The notes beneath the pieces were generated by a model. That model did not search any database. It was not told the DNA's origin and worked only from the letters and a program-made list of their open reading frames with translations. This document shows, one piece after another, positions 6,552 through 6,683 of a stretch of DNA of 6,683 bases (its first letter is position 1; every line of letters begins with the position of its first letter). The DNA is from Bacillota bacterium (GTDB lineage: Bacteria; Eremiobacterota; SpSt-956; JAKJGF01): assembly GCA_029555925.1 (NCBI GenBank), contig JAKPQU010000223.1, positions 1-6,683 on the forward strand, in the 5' to 3' direction. Made by a program: the position numbers and the translations under genes.

Positions 6552-6683
6552 TTTCATAACTATCCATAAATAATGACCTCGTAATGCGTAAAGCGTAATG
6601 CGTGATGCGCAGGGATTAAACCCGTCACGCGTCACGCGTTACGCGTCACGACGACTTAATTTCTAATAAGTTATGAAATACAC
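6552..6683 (+). repeat. Heptamer-based palindromic repeat, copy B (with terminal inverted repeats)
   Basis: The part homologous to copy A runs from 6566 to at least the window end. The left arm is TAATGCG, TAAAGCG, TAATGCG, TGATGCG (6582-6609), the centre GGG-ATTAAA-CCC (6612-6623), and the right arm four units, TCACGCG, TCACGCG, TTACGCG, TCACGAC (6625-6652). Copy A lacks two of these right-arm units, which is the 14-bp difference. TTTCATAACT (6552-6561) and AGTTATGAAA (6669-6678) form perfect 10-bp inverted termini around the element, as in a small non-autonomous mobile element. No T run follows, so any role as the methylase terminator is weak. Between 6517 and 6551 I see only a lone TAATGCG (6524-6530). 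Confidence 0.85.

Noticed and set aside
5198..6683. Copies A and B as CRISPR or integron attC sites
   Set aside because: There are only two copies with no regular spacers, no cas genes and no integrase, and the attC core patterns (RYYYAAC/GTTRRRY) are not met.

Overview
The window is a piece of an AT-rich bacterial chromosome (roughly 35-40% GC judged by eye). It holds three protein genes separated by repeat-rich intergenic DNA. The genes alone do not settle the lineage. Bacterial alpha-2-macroglobulins and DpnM/Dam-type adenine methylases are spread over many phyla, and there is no rRNA or other lineage marker. Strong use of ATA and AAA codons and the heptamer-based intergenic palindromes are the best taxonomic clues, but I cannot assign them.

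Layout. (1) 1-4463, plus strand: nearly all of a large secreted alpha-2-macroglobulin-like protein. Only its first few residues lie outside the window. A signal peptide is visible at the left edge, and the thioester motif GCVEQ is intact. (2) 4472-4523: a hairpin that probably ends this transcript; its 3' arm overlaps the last codons of the next gene. (3) 4500-5105, minus strand, convergent: a 201-residue six-helix membrane protein resembling an ECF-transporter substrate-binding (S) subunit. A plausible sigma70-type promoter for it sits inside an imperfect palindrome at 5142-5194. (4) 5106-5601: about 500 bp without a gene, containing a heptamer-based palindromic repeat (copy A), a partial copy, and a different heptamer hairpin that runs into the promoter of the next gene. 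(5) 5602-6516, plus strand: a complete DpnM/Dam-family DNA adenine methyltransferase, predicted to methylate GATC. (6) 6552-6683: a second copy (copy B) of the palindromic repeat, in the same orientation as copy A and cut by the window end.

Working together: no shared pathway links the three genes. The macroglobulin is probably an envelope or extracellular protease trap, the membrane protein a probable small-molecule importer subunit, and the methylase either an orphan regulator or the methylase half of a restriction-modification system whose other genes would lie to the right. The most interesting part is the methylase neighbourhood. The gene lies between two direct copies of a heptamer palindrome, its likely promoter is built partly from a second heptamer array, and GATC is strikingly scarce in the window (five sites by hand count).
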